Source: Manduca sexta (lineage: Eukaryota; Arthropoda; Insecta; Lepidoptera; Sphingidae). Taken from it: a DNA stretch of 64,000 nt. Shown piece by piece: positions 1 to 12,100 of the stretch; position 1 is the stretch's first letter, and the number at the start of each line of letters is the position of its first letter. The translations under genes and the position numbers were made by a program. The DNA is taken from the NCBI RefSeq assembly GCF_014839805.1, contig NC_051138.1:14846020-14910019 (forward strand), read 5' to 3'. The notes under the pieces are model-generated. The model ran no database searches. It was not told where the DNA came from and worked only from the letters and a program-made list of their open reading frames with translations.

Positions 1-177
1 CAATATACTTACAAATAAATGAGTGTTACTGCAATAGTAATATCGTGTGATTACGTATTGCAAATCAAATCTAAAGATTGTGCAGATACCGCTCTTAAAA
101 ATTATAATCACATTGTACTGTTTTTGTTGGGCGCAAGGCATAAGCGGTGAGAGACGAGACTTATGTTTCTTTTATAC

Positions 178-385
178 AAGCGACCTCACTGCAACTAATG
201 GTAAGTGGGGTCCAATAGAATGTCAAATGACGAGAGATGATCCCCTCGACAGTCGACACAACTATGCCTGTTGGAACCGGATATATACAGGCTGATACCA
301 GAACGCGACATTTACGTGCGCCACTATGGCAGGTTTTAAGATCTTGTATACAGTGGTCGCTATCCGTCGAAAATATAACTTAACA
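178..385 (+). repeat. rep-B interspersed repeat
   Basis: Shares with the copies near 29.3 kb and 47.9 kb, in the same order: GACGAGAGATGAT, a CAGTCGACACAA block, ATATATACAGGCTGAT, an ACGCGACA block and GGTGGTCGCTATCC-like endings. It is diverged and has no coding capacity. Class unknown; dispersed non-autonomous element. Confidence 0.75.
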
Positions 386-2418
386 GCATATTTTTTGTTT
401 ATGTGAATAGGTCACATTAATTCAAGTTTCTTGTCTCACGGTAAGTAGAATCTTTAGTTAGCCAAAACTATATTATTACAAAGTATTGCAAGTCTGCATC
501 ACACATTACTCCACTAAGTTTGTGGCGGTGGAATCGCGGGCCAGACATTTTATATAATGTGGGGTGATTATGTTTGTTCAAGATAACCTTAAGAAGAATA
601 CCTGTAAGCGTTAAAACTTTGCACTTCAATAAAGTTTTCTTTGCAATTTATTTACGGGTGGCAATGATCATTTACATTATTCGGAACACTTTAGTATTAA
701 GTCCTGCTCAACCATTTCATCATAAACCTTTAATGACAACTGTACTAAATCAGTAATTCAAAAATCCTATCCTAAAACTTCAAATCGTCATTTCCTCCAC
801 TTCAAACCAAACACAACCCAGCCTTGGGTTTAATTAGAAAGAGGTTCCATAACATTTACGATCAGCGTACAGACATACGGACGCACGCCCTCTGCCAGAT
901 TTATTACTAACTTGCCCCAAGATAAATATACATTGATTAAAAAATATTACATTATGTTACCGCGCATCGCTGTGGCACTGTTTTGAAGACGTTTTTGTAT
1001 ATTGTTTTATTTCGTTGTTGGTTAAGTTCGCATCGGCTTCTGGAGCATTTTATTTTGGCAAACGAGGAATAAATTGATAATCTTACCTACTACTAAAGAT
1101 GCACATCGTTCTTGGTTAGTTTCGATGAGTTAATTTCTGATTTCCAAAAGTTTATTAACTGCAATATATTCAGATAAAACATCAGCTAGGCTGAGTGTTC
1201 TGCAAGATATTATACTGTTTACTTTATTAACACTGCTTCTTATTCATCAGATCCCGTTGTAAACGCGGACAATCTATAACATCCTGATGCTAACGCAAAA
1301 ACAAATTATATTCCACACCCGACCATACATTTAAAGGTAAAAACCGAAAGATCTAATACAAAAACACTGCACAGGTTATTAAATATTTCAAGTTAATGGT
1401 GCAAGTTACTCGAGCTGTCATTTCCCACAAGCTGACGCGCCCACAACGATAGAGTTGCGTTAGATGATATTTTGCCATAATTACTAATCCATTGCCGTCT
1501 AATCAAATATCGATTTAATGTATTAATGCATGTACCCGTTAATCGACCACACACGCTATAAATCTATCATGTATGACAGTCAATCTATAGAAAAATCTAT
1601 TGGTGCGGGAAATAGCCGTTTCTGTTATGGAAATGGATTTCATTTTGTAGGGGAAGCATACGTGTATTGTATTGAAGTAGGTACACCTAGTTGTACGTGT
1701 TAGTGCCTCTGAAAGAGTAAATAAATCATTTGGAAAGATAGTCAACTTTATTATTGACAATAATATGTCGATAATTATTAAGATTTTGCCTCACTTGAAG
1801 GGAATTTTGATTGTGAAAATAAATTTAGACGTAATATTTTTTAACTTCAAATAAGGGCATCTTCCTATAGATAAATATGATGTAAAAATTACTTTTTTTG
1901 TGTCCAGCAATTTTTATATTACATTTTTGCACCATTTTTTTGGCTAAAATTATGATTTTTTCGACATATCTCGAAATATAAACATTTGGGTATTATAATG
2001 ACACTTTATCCCATTTGTGTCATATTTATTACAGTCGCTACTGGGGGTTATGTTCCCATAATGGTATTTTGTACTCTTATTTAGGGGAATTTAAATTTGT
2101 TTGAGTATAACTCTTTTTAAACCTAATTTATATTGCCTTTATGTAAATTTTGATTGGCTTTTGATCTTTATTTTTATGTATATAGTTTTACAACCTGTTG
2201 ACATTATTTTATTTGGTTTTATAAAGGTTTCCGCGATAAAGTAATGCAAATAAATGTCTCTTGGGTTGTTTTTTTTCTTTTAAGAGTATTTACCTTTGAT
2301 AGACAATTCCTGTGAAATTATAAAATAGGTTCCAAATATTCTATAAATATTTTTCGTACCAAAACTTATATTTCCAAAATAATCCGCCAAAAATTCGGCA
2401 AGATAGTCCGAGAAGACA

Positions 2419-2625
2419 TTAGGATGCGCTGATATTTTTTATTCCGACCACAATGGTGTGGTGAGGGAAAAATTTGAAATTCGGATCCGCAGAAATCCGA
2501 GGATACCGCGGCGCATGCGCACACCGGCCCTGCGACCGGGGTCGTCGAACCACCGTGCCGGCGACAGTTTTTGCGACCAAAAAATTTTTAGACCTCTTTT
2601 TTTGATTCCCCTGTAGTTGCCTCAA
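2419..2625. other. GC-rich islet with NRF-1/EWG-like site in ds intron
   Basis: A GC-rich pocket in AT-rich intron. It contains GGCGCATGCGCAC (about 2509-2521), which matches the NRF-1/Erect-wing consensus core GCGCATGCGC. The 68-codon minus-strand frame across it resembles nothing known. It could be a regulatory element or a transposon remnant. Confidence 0.35.
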
Positions 2626-3744
2626 TTATTTTCGACTTTTTACACGCAGTTTTATACGGAGTGATTTCGACAGTTCAGTGTTAAATTATTTTATGAATTC
2701 GTTTTAGTGTTTTTTTTTTATATTTTATCAGCAGTAAGACTATGTGTTTAGGAATTGATAAGATTGAAATATTTGAAATGTAAAATATAGATACTGATAA
2801 GCCTTTTGCAATTTAAGATAACATTTTTTCATATTATTTATACAATTGGTAAAAATGCGTACCCTATTCACTAGTTTTAAAAATTCAACATGATATATTT
2901 TTAACAGCATATATTATGGGAGTATGATGTGTGTACTTCAAGTTATAGAGAAAAGTAATCTAAAAACCTAACACACAACACTGTAACAAATATAATATTT
3001 ACAATTGAAGGTATGAAGGTATTAAAAATATATACAATGAGATACCCAGATAACCATCGCCAACAAACACTGCCATTGTAAGAAATCACACATTCTGATC
3101 GCAATCAATTCCACGAAATATATATTAATTAAGCCATTCGTACAGTTCTATCCAAAGCCGATCAGTGCAATTTAAAAAACAGTCCCTTTCTATCCATAAA
3201 CAATAGAAATACTAACTATCAGACCATGTTATTTGGACCTTAGATTATCTTCGGCACTAGATAAATTAATTCATTAAATTAAATCAGCAAAGCTAACAAT
3301 TCACATGGGGATGGGTACAACACTTAATTGAATCCAAGTTTTCAGTTCTCGTGAGTGAGATAATCGGTAAACCATTAATGATTTCAATTTAGAAGGGGCA
3401 ACATGCAAATTTATTTTGTAATACGAAAGGGGGCAACTAGGGTGACCATTTTGCCGAAACTGATTTGATTTGTTCTTGTTGTTGTCATATTAAAATCTAA
3501 TTTTCTGTGTTATTTCATAGACAAAGAGGTTTTCCAACAAAATATTTTACTGTTGGACCTGAATGTTAAACGTTACAAGGTATTTGTAATAACAGAGAAA
3601 AATAAAAGCGTCATGATTACATCAAGACAAATATTTGGGTAATCCGCAAATTGATTCAATTTTGAATTTTATGACCGAAATTTTAATATCTTGGTTGTTA
3701 TTGTAGAGTAAGTTTGGGATAATTTATGGCTCTTGGGTATAATA

Positions 3745-4130
3745 TACCAGCTAAAATACCGGGGATATAACTGGGAAGAACTAATTCTTCTAGGTCCGGT
3801 AGCATTATTCATAGATTCTTCTTAACCAAACTTTGGCCACGGCTGCCAATCTCAATGGAGATCCGCCAAGTACGCAGGACATATAGTGCACAAGTGTGTG
3901 CGCAATAAACAGGTGCACTCTCTATTCCTTCACTCTCGTAGTCCGGTGAGACGGCAATCCGACATAACCAGAGAAAAATCAAACTCAGGACTAACAGCTA
4001 TACGTTCTTTCTGAGGCACGGGGTTATCACAGCACCGACTTCCTGACTCCGAGCTCTGACTGAGTATTTTTTAAGATAGAAAAACCCAGTTATAATCATT
4101 TTGGCCCGACCCGAACAGAATAATTCAAGA
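3745..4130 (+). repeat. rep-E interspersed repeat with SINE-D-like 3' part
   Basis: Repeat-like block. Its 3' end (ACTTCCTGACTCCGAGCTC, then AGAAAAACCCAGT and GGCCCGACCCG) parallels the 'ACTCCGGGCTGATACTGA...GAAAAACCC...CCCGACCCGGG' part of the SINE-D copies at 28.1 and 57.6 kb. Likely a tRNA-related SINE of another subfamily. Only one copy lies in the window, so family membership is inferred. Confidence 0.55.
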
Positions 4131-4456
4131 AACTTGCTTCAAATAAAATTTTATTAACTCTTATATCGTGGTCACCACGCGACCAGTACGCCACCGCGTG
4201 ACTGCAGTCTGCTTCTTTAATGAATTGACAACACCAGCCCAAATGTAACGTGCACTGACGTACCAACTTTATTGATGGTAAACGATTTATGTGGGCAGTT
4301 TGCTGTGTTGGTGTGGGGGAATTTGAAGGTTAGGTAGATCATTTCAAGAAGATTGAATTAAGATAAGAATAAGGGATATAGTATGGAAGGTGTAAAAGGA
4401 ATTATGGATTTGGATTTTAACGGATTAGTAAACAGGAAATTTATTTTTATTTATTA

Positions 4457-4730
4457 CTAGTTGAAACGACAGACGTTGTCCCGTCTTAACTATGAATTTG
4501 CAGCGCGCATTCCGTCAATCGCTGACAGTTACTTCAAACAATTGACAGTTATATAAAATTAATATTTTCGTTAAGTTTTCTAATTTTCTGCACAATTTTT
4601 TGAATTTTTTCTTTCATAAGAATCTTCTTCTGACAATAACAAACACAAAAAAAAATTGTGAAATCAGTCCAGCCGTTCACGCGTGATGGCATGACCAAGG
4701 GAAATAGGGATTCATTTTTATATATAGAGA
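4457..4730 (-). mobile_element. short non-autonomous Helitron (family H)
   Basis: Minus-strand copy of the element also at 7118-7379 and 46019-46299. It starts TCTATATATA-like, carries the block around CACGCGTGA and ends with a small GACAG/CTGTC-type hairpin and CTAG. It has no terminal inverted repeats and no coding capacity, as expected for non-autonomous Helitrons. Confidence 0.7.
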
Positions 4731-5239
4731 TAAGTCATGATAAGATTTCCATAATGATTATGAGTTAAGCTTGTTATTTAATGTTGGGTTTGGTGAAGGT
4801 TAGGTTTTGGTCATAAGCCAGGTAAAGCCTAAATTAAACTTTAAGAATGTTCGACATTAAGATATATCGTTTATAATTATTTAATGTCGCATTTACACCT
4901 GCTTTTCTTGATGTTGGGCTTTCGAAAAATTTAGGATCTAATTTTAATCCAAATCTTTTGAAATTTGTACCTAAACTCACAATATTAAACATGATTACAT
5001 ATTAAGATGGTTAACTAAGATTTTGGTGTCGCAATGGTTACTTCGTTATCTTAAAATCCTGCAAAAATAAATAAGCTGGACTTGGATATGTACAGTGGAG
5101 TACAAATATAAGTAACATTGGACATATGGCGGACTTTTCACCACGTTTATTACTGTCGGGTACCTACAAAATATTGTACCAGTAACCATTTATCTCGCCA
5201 TTATTTATAACAATAACCATGATGCTAAATAAAATTCCG

Positions 5240-5760
5240 ATCGCAAATGCAACCGCAGCCCGTTGCGGTGTGCGACCAACGCAACAAAATATAAAATACA
5301 TAAATGCGTCAAAATATCCTAACATGATTATCAAAAAAGCAATATTCAACCGGGCCGCCGATTTTGCGTCTATCAACCTTTAATTGGCAGTTCTCACAAC
5401 AATTTAAGGGGCTTCATTGTCGAATGTTTTTTTTACTTTCCAACGTTCACTTTTTACCGGTACGCTTTTTTCGCCGGTCCTTTTGGGCGAAGTTGACGCA
5501 AGATTGATATATAGCCTTATCGGTGGACAAGCTCGGCAGTCTTTGTTTGTGCGAGTGGTCTGTTGCTGCTCCGCTGGCGCACCGCCGCTCACCGCCGCGT
5601 CCCGCAGTTTCCCTTTGTCTCCCCTCTTTATGCAGTTGGTTCCTTGTCTTATTTTCGGCTGGAAATACTGGATTTGACGTGGCCGCGCCTTTGCCTTTTT
5701 GCGTCTGTTATGCCGCGATTTTTTTGTCAATGCTTTGCTTCTATTCTATGTGGTTTGTGA
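5240..5760. other. GC-rich islet of unknown function in ds intron
   Basis: About 500 bases clearly richer in G+C than the surroundings. Overlapping open frames occur on both strands: 105 codons plus and 108 codons minus, the minus one very basic. None resembles a protein I know, and frames this long arise easily in GC-rich DNA. It could be a promoter or enhancer, or the 5' part of an old retroelement. Confidence 0.35.
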
Positions 5761-6924
5761 ATGTATCTCTATCTGTTATTTATCCAATTTTCATGACATT
5801 TTTAATAAACGAACACACGATTAATATTAGAGTAATGTAATTTCTTGTTTATAAATCAATATTTCAGTGTTTAACTAATATATTTCAATTAAGACTTGAA
5901 AGTTAACATTTACATAAACAATCTTAATCTCGAACAGCGCTATAACTCCCTCACTAAAACGCAATTTAACCGTCATTATTTAAAATGAGTTTATCCCACT
6001 TTCTACATCGTAAATTTAACACCTTCTAACACAAACCTATCCTGGAGCCAACTTTAATAACACGCTAGCTTTTAATAGAAACAGTCGTCAGCAAACACGT
6101 ATATATTCTACATCTCTACTCCTGAAAAAGTATGTAGGAAAGTATAAACAATTAGCCGAAATTATTCCCTATATGTTTATGCATATTTTAATTCCGAAAA
6201 CCATCAACTAGTACTGCTAAACACGCCAAAACAGTTATCTTCGCTAAACACTGAATCTAAACCTCACCTGTTCCACCAAACCACTAGACTACGGCAATTA
6301 TATACAAATTACTATTCAAGTTATCCGTTTCTTCCCGGCATGCCACATCGACCGTTAATTATCCGAAGATTAAAGATATCAGATATAGCATTCGCGGGCT
6401 GCGCGGCTGTCCATTGTCCGTCCATCCATTTACAGTTTTGCTCTATTTCAATACTGACTTTTATTTATTAATTGGATCCTGGATGTTAACTACATGATGT
6501 TTCTTCTTGGCTTATTGTCCTATTTTACAACTAGGAGAATAGTCGCATGGTTCTTTTTATAATAGCGTTGATACTGACGTAGACTTCGTATTATGTAATA
6601 TACTGTTGACTTTAAGCAGATTATGTTGTTCTCTTGAAGTCTAAAACTTAAATTTTTAATCTTTTGAGCAATAACCATTATACATTACATATACAACACC
6701 AGCGTCATCTATTTTAAAAATTATTTCTATATCCATTATTTCCTGTGGGAGCAAATTACCTGGAGAAAGTGTTAAGTTTTGTGAATAGTCACTAAAGATG
6801 TTAATCCAGGACATGGTGTAACTGCTTGCCAAATTTCATTCAAAAGAGTGCAGCTATTTCTGCATTTACTTCTAAAAGACATCCAAAATTATACACATTT
6901 CGCATTTATATTAGTAAAATAATT

Positions 6925-6965
6925 TGCGTTATTTTGCTCGCGGTTTCGCCCGCGTGTCTCTAAGA
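6925..6965 (-). mobile_element. Helitron 3'-end relic
   Basis: Contains the reverse of the lepidopteran Helitron terminal hairpin (TTTGCTCGCGGTTTCGCCCG). No intact CTAG end or other boundary is recognisable. Confidence 0.4.
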
Positions 6966-7117
6966 TGTATAAATATGATATATATGGTAATGTCCCAGAG
7001 TTTATCCTTTAAATTATTTTCGTATGTTATAAATTATTTTATTTTTTTTAGTCTATCTTTAGTTTCCAAATTCTCCATTTGTTGTCAGATCTTGCGATTG
7101 TAAAGTTTTGTAAATAA

Positions 7118-7119
7118 TC

Positions 7120-7153
<34 letters not shown>

Positions 7154-7379
7154 TCCCTATTTCCCTTGGTCACGCCATCACGCGTGAACGGTTGGACCTA
7201 TTTCACTATTTTTTGTTGTTGTTGTTGTTGTGTCTGTTATTGTCAGAACAAGGATCTTATGAAAAAAAAAGGAAGCTGAGCGGAATGTTAGAAAATTTAA
7301 GAAAAATTAATTTCAGCGATTGACAGAATGCGCGCTGCAAATTCATAGTTGACAGGACATCGTCTGTCGGGTCAGTTAG
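7118..7379 (+). mobile_element. short non-autonomous Helitron (family H)
   Basis: Begins TC, runs through an (AT)14 microsatellite at 7123-7150 and then the CACGCGTGAACGG block. It ends with a GACAG/CTGTC hairpin followed by GGGTCAGTTAG, where the usual CTAG terminus is TTAG. Compared with the copy at 46019-46299 it lacks one internal segment between AATTTAAGAAAA and CAGCGATTGACAG. Confidence 0.7.
7123..7150. repeat. (AT)14 microsatellite
   Basis: Fourteen uninterrupted AT units, expanded from the short TATATATATA stretch at the 5' end of the family-H Helitron. Confidence 0.95.
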
Positions 7380-8998
7380 TGTTGTATATAATAATAAAGG
7401 TTTATCACCTAGAATAAGAAAATTCATTGTATTAGTTGTAACGATATAGCGGTAAACCGATTGTGTAACTACTGAATATATAAATATCAGTCCAAAAATA
7501 GAAATGAAATAAAATTCCATATAAGCATTACACCAAGACATGATATAATGAATTCTCTTTAACTTACTATATTAATGAATACCGTATCAATATTTTTCCT
7601 ACGTAAGACATAAAACGGACAGCGCGTCGTCGAAAGTAAAATGATACCTTCTACAATAAATATTTACTGCGGGCATAAACAGTGTGGACGTAAATTTCGC
7701 TCGGATACCCACAATCTGGGGAAATTGAGACGAGTGGGCTCGGTTTTAATGTTACACAGGGGCTATGTGTTTGTAGAGCGTAAGAATAATAGATTTTTAA
7801 GTTTATACATGGCCACTTTGACAGTGCAGTATTAAATTAAACCACATACTTATCTTTTTGAAAACACGTTGATATAAAACTCGAATTGAAAATGATAAAT
7901 AAAGAAGTTTAAATTTCGAATGAAATAAATATGAATAAAAGGTAATTTTAATCTTACATGCCTTAATTTTACGACGGCTACTCTAAAACATTTCGTCGCT
8001 TTTAGTCAGATATAATATACCAATGCAGAAGCTGTATTCGCATTAAACTACAAAATTATAAAAAAAATAGAAAGGTAACACAAGGTTTATTGGTTAAAAT
8101 ATTTTTTATTCATGGCATCCTTGGCATAATGTTAGCGAAGGTAAAGATTACTGTATTTCATTTATTAACGCAATATCAAAACCTATATTTGAATAGTTTT
8201 GGAAATATTTTAAAACAATACTTGTGTTGGTTAGGAACAGTATAAGTAAAAAGGCGTGTGTTCCGTGTATAGTTTGTTATTAAATTAGGCATAGATATAA
8301 TATTATAGTAGCATTTAATATATTGTCATGTTTCTTGGAGTCCTAAAATATTTGACGCTATGAAGACAGAAACAAGGCATATTCGTATGTATGTTTCAAT
8401 TTAATAATTATTAATTATTATAATGTTTGATTAATTTCATTGCTATTTTTTTGGAAGAAATAATTGCCGTCAAAATAAAATTAATTCTTATGATTACCAT
8501 CTTAGAACTTGCGAACTTACTTCATTGGAACTTTTGTTCTTTAAACTACAGAGCTGTGTGTGACACATTTTAGTAGAGTTATTCAGAGGCGGTTTGAAGG
8601 TTGGTTCGTTCTGTAGACATGTTGGTATTGTATCCTACGATATTATCATCATTTTATGTAATGATACAGTTCGGAAATATGCGTTATAGAAATGTTTAGC
8701 GGATTTTGTTGACATATCAATGTAGTGCTGTATATTTTGGACTACAAGAGTTTATATTATTTTGCGTTGTGTTATCAAAAATCCCTAAGTTATTGTTATT
8801 TAATCATAAAAAATCGCAGGAGAATATACAACATGAATAATAAAAAAATAATTTATGCAAACTTTTGTATGATTGAAAATCAGCATAAGTTACAAAAGAC
8901 AACTAATTCCGTAGAAACTTTTATTTGTGAAATATCAACCCTAATCCTTGATAATAAAACATAATATTTCACAAATTTAATGAATACCCTTTTTCCAG

Positions 8999-9174
8999 GC
9001 AAACAGCCGGTCCGCTACAGCATCGTCTCAGGTGACCCTGAGCACCACTTTACCATAGAGCCAATGACGGGGGCCATCCGCACTGCGAGCGTCCTGGACC
9101 GGGAGACCAAGTCCTCGTACCTCCTGAACGTTAGAGCTGCTAATGGAAATCCGGCGAGTTACGATCAGACGCAG
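8999..9174 (+). CDS. ds: ds exon, first in window
   Basis: Starts after a ccag acceptor at codon position 2 and ends phase 0 before gtacgg. It encodes the second half of one cadherin repeat (VRYSIVSGDPEHHFTIEP, then the VLDRET motif). Because it begins in mid-repeat, earlier ds exons must lie left of base 1. Confidence 0.92.
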
Positions 9175-12100
9175 GTACGGAATTCTGCTAGATTTATACA
9201 TTTGTGGCGGTACAGTTAATGCATACGCCGCCATCTCGTCAACATCACCGGAACTGCGAGAAGACCAATATGGTATTAATATAATTGCAGTGATAAGCAG
9301 AGAAATGTCGTCTTTATTGAAAGTAATAAGCACTTATTTAATATACGATATATTAAACTGGTCTCTTGTAAATATTATGGAAAAACATTTAGGAAGGCTA
9401 GCACAATCTTGACTAATAAAACTGACTGCTCTAATCGTAGGTACGGTCAGATGCTAAGTAAATCCTGACCAAAAAAGTAAAACACCTGTTTCGTGCGCGC
9501 CACATTTGCTGTTTTATTCCAAAGTTAATGTTGACAGTAAAATATAGTTCCATATTTTTCCTCGACAGGCTATAGTTATGTAAGAGACAAATGACCATTC
9601 GCTCAATTTTTATATTTCCCAGGTCCAAATCACACTGGAAGACGTGAACGACAATATACCAGAGTTCGGTACATCTTCGGTGAGGGTGTCCGTGGCGGAG
9701 TCAGCGACAATCGGCTCTGTGGTCTACGCCGCAAGAGCTAACGACGAAGACGACGGCAGAAACGGTCAGATCACATACCAGCTGGTGTCAGCTACAGGAC
9801 CTTCCAATACCTTCGCTGTGAACCCTCAGCATGGACTAGTTACGTTGCTTAGGTAAGATATTTGCCATTATAAGGGAACAAATGGTTAGGTATTATTAAA
9901 TATACAAAACAAAAAAATAAAAAACAAAATTAAATTTTGGTGTTTTACATGCTGCAAAGGACATAAATGGATTTAGGTAAGGTTGCATATTTTAGAACTT
10001 TTTTTTTAAGAATCCATTAATTTACACTCCTTTTAATCTCTTCATATTATCTTTTTTTGTTTCTCTAGTTTAACTACCTTAAACGTAGTACAGACATAAA
10101 CATTATAATAAATAAACAAAAACACCTAACACATATAACAAAAGTACTAAAACTAACGTTTCTCCCAGGCCATTGGATTACGAGAATCTCGTCCGTCACA
10201 ACCTCATAATATCAGCAAGAGATGGAGGAATACCACCTCTCACTTCAAACCTTACTCTGGTAGTCGATGTGCAAGACGTAAACGACAACCCACCGGTGTT
10301 TGAACATGAATCTTACAGCGCTAATGTGCTGGAGTCGGAAGCTATCAATACTAAGGTAATATCTTTTAATACGATCGCGGTACCTATATAAATTTTAATA
10401 TAGGATGGTAAAGGATACGGCATTGTTTTGTTTGTATTTTTTACTGGAAATAATGAACTTTATTTTTTACTTAGGAACGTTATCCAATTGTTTATAAGTC
10501 TAGGAACAAAATGTCATTTCTAATTTGTTCTTAAGCCTTTCTTATTAATACAAACTCAGGTAGCTACTCTTTGGTACTTTACATTGCTAGAGATATTTAA
10601 CAAATGATGTCATTTTTAGATATTGGAAATACAAGCGATAGACAAAGATACCGGCAACAATGCGAGGATAGCATACCGCATAATACCCGAAGGCAACAAT
10701 AGCAACGAATACTTCAAAGTACAACCAACAACTGGCTGGGTGTACTTAGCAAAACCGCTTGATAGAGAAACAACATCGAAGCACAAAATGGTTATAACTG
10801 CTACCGATAACGGTTTACCGCCGTTGTCCGCTACTGCTAGTCTGGTTATAAACGTTATTGACGCTAATGACAACGACCCGGTATTTTCTAAGCCCGCATA
10901 CGAGTTTCAAGTTGAAGAAAATCAGAAGATCGGAGCGTATGTCGGGAAGACGTCTGCGACTGATGCTGATTTGGGTGACAATGCTGTAGTCAAATACAGT
11001 CTGTTTCCGACTAACACTAGTTTCAACATCAATCCTATAACAGGTGAGTTATTTGATATAGTTCGTATGCAAAAAAGATACGTATGGCAATATTTATTTA
11101 GGTTCAAAATGTAAGTAAAGTGTTTGAGCCTATCATGTAACGTACTTCGGAAAATAATATGTAACTTTTCTCTACATGAGTAATATCTTGTATAGTGGGT
11201 GGCATAATCCGAACAATAGGTGTCAAACAACTACAAGCGATAACAAACGTACATGCTTATAACCATTTAAACCCTATTTGTTTGATTTAAAACTGGTATG
11301 TCATTTCAAGTGTAGTACTTATTATGTTTCATTATATTTTACTTATAAAGGGTAACTAATCCTAACGTCAGAATAAATCAAACACAAAATCATTAAATTC
11401 TTTGAGAATTTCCATAAAATTTCCACATTCATTAATCCAAAAAGCACTTGTAGTACTTTCGCTGGGCAAACAGACGTAGGGCGCTACACGGCTCATTAAT
11501 ATCATTTTAAACATTAAAACAATGCAATTTTACCGTAACACCCTGGCCCATGTTTGCCCAACTAACCAGTAATCCGGCCACCAACGGACCACTCGGCGTG
11601 TTTGCGTTGCCGGCGTCTTTGAAAGCTAAAACCCGATGTGTGTTATGCCGGAGAGTCATCGACTGAGCAAACGCTAAACGCAAACAAATACTATTTTAAT
11701 ACCTTCACATTTTAATGGGATAGAGAGCGGATCCGATGGCCGTGTGTTTATGCCTTCCCATGAATAGGCTTTCATGGGTATTATTGTTTATTCGGGCAAA
11801 GTAACTCGAGTTATGAGGCTAAACAAGAAAATTTTAAGTTGGTATTGAAGGGTGCCGCTTAGAATGCGGTGGTAGTTAAATTATATTTAAATAATGAAGG
11901 TATCTTAATAACTCGTACTTATAGCATTCAAACCAGTTGTAACATTTGTTTACTATAAATAATAAAGATTACATTCCAAATAAAGATGCCCGAAGAAGAT
12001 TGCCTCACAATTGACTTAAATATCGTTCAAATAATATCCTTATTGGTACATTCACGAAATAAACTTTACCACTTTAACAAGATTGTTTACCAAATCGATA

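Larger units (their letters stand above)
1..8998 (+). other. ds: ds upstream intron (partial)
   Basis: No cadherin-like frame was found in either strand. Because the first visible ds exon starts mid-repeat, this is intron. It holds a rep-B copy (178-385), a rep-E copy (3745-4130), two short Helitrons (4457-4730 and 7118-7379) and two GC-rich islets (about 2419-2625 and 5240-5760). The rest is AT-rich sequence in which I see nothing definable. Confidence 0.7.

Noticed and set aside
5404..5730. 108-codon minus frame, very basic, with a 70-codon hydrophobic frame just beyond it
   Set aside because: No start context, splice pattern or recognisable domain. The frames overlap open frames on the other strand in a GC-rich pocket, so composition explains them.
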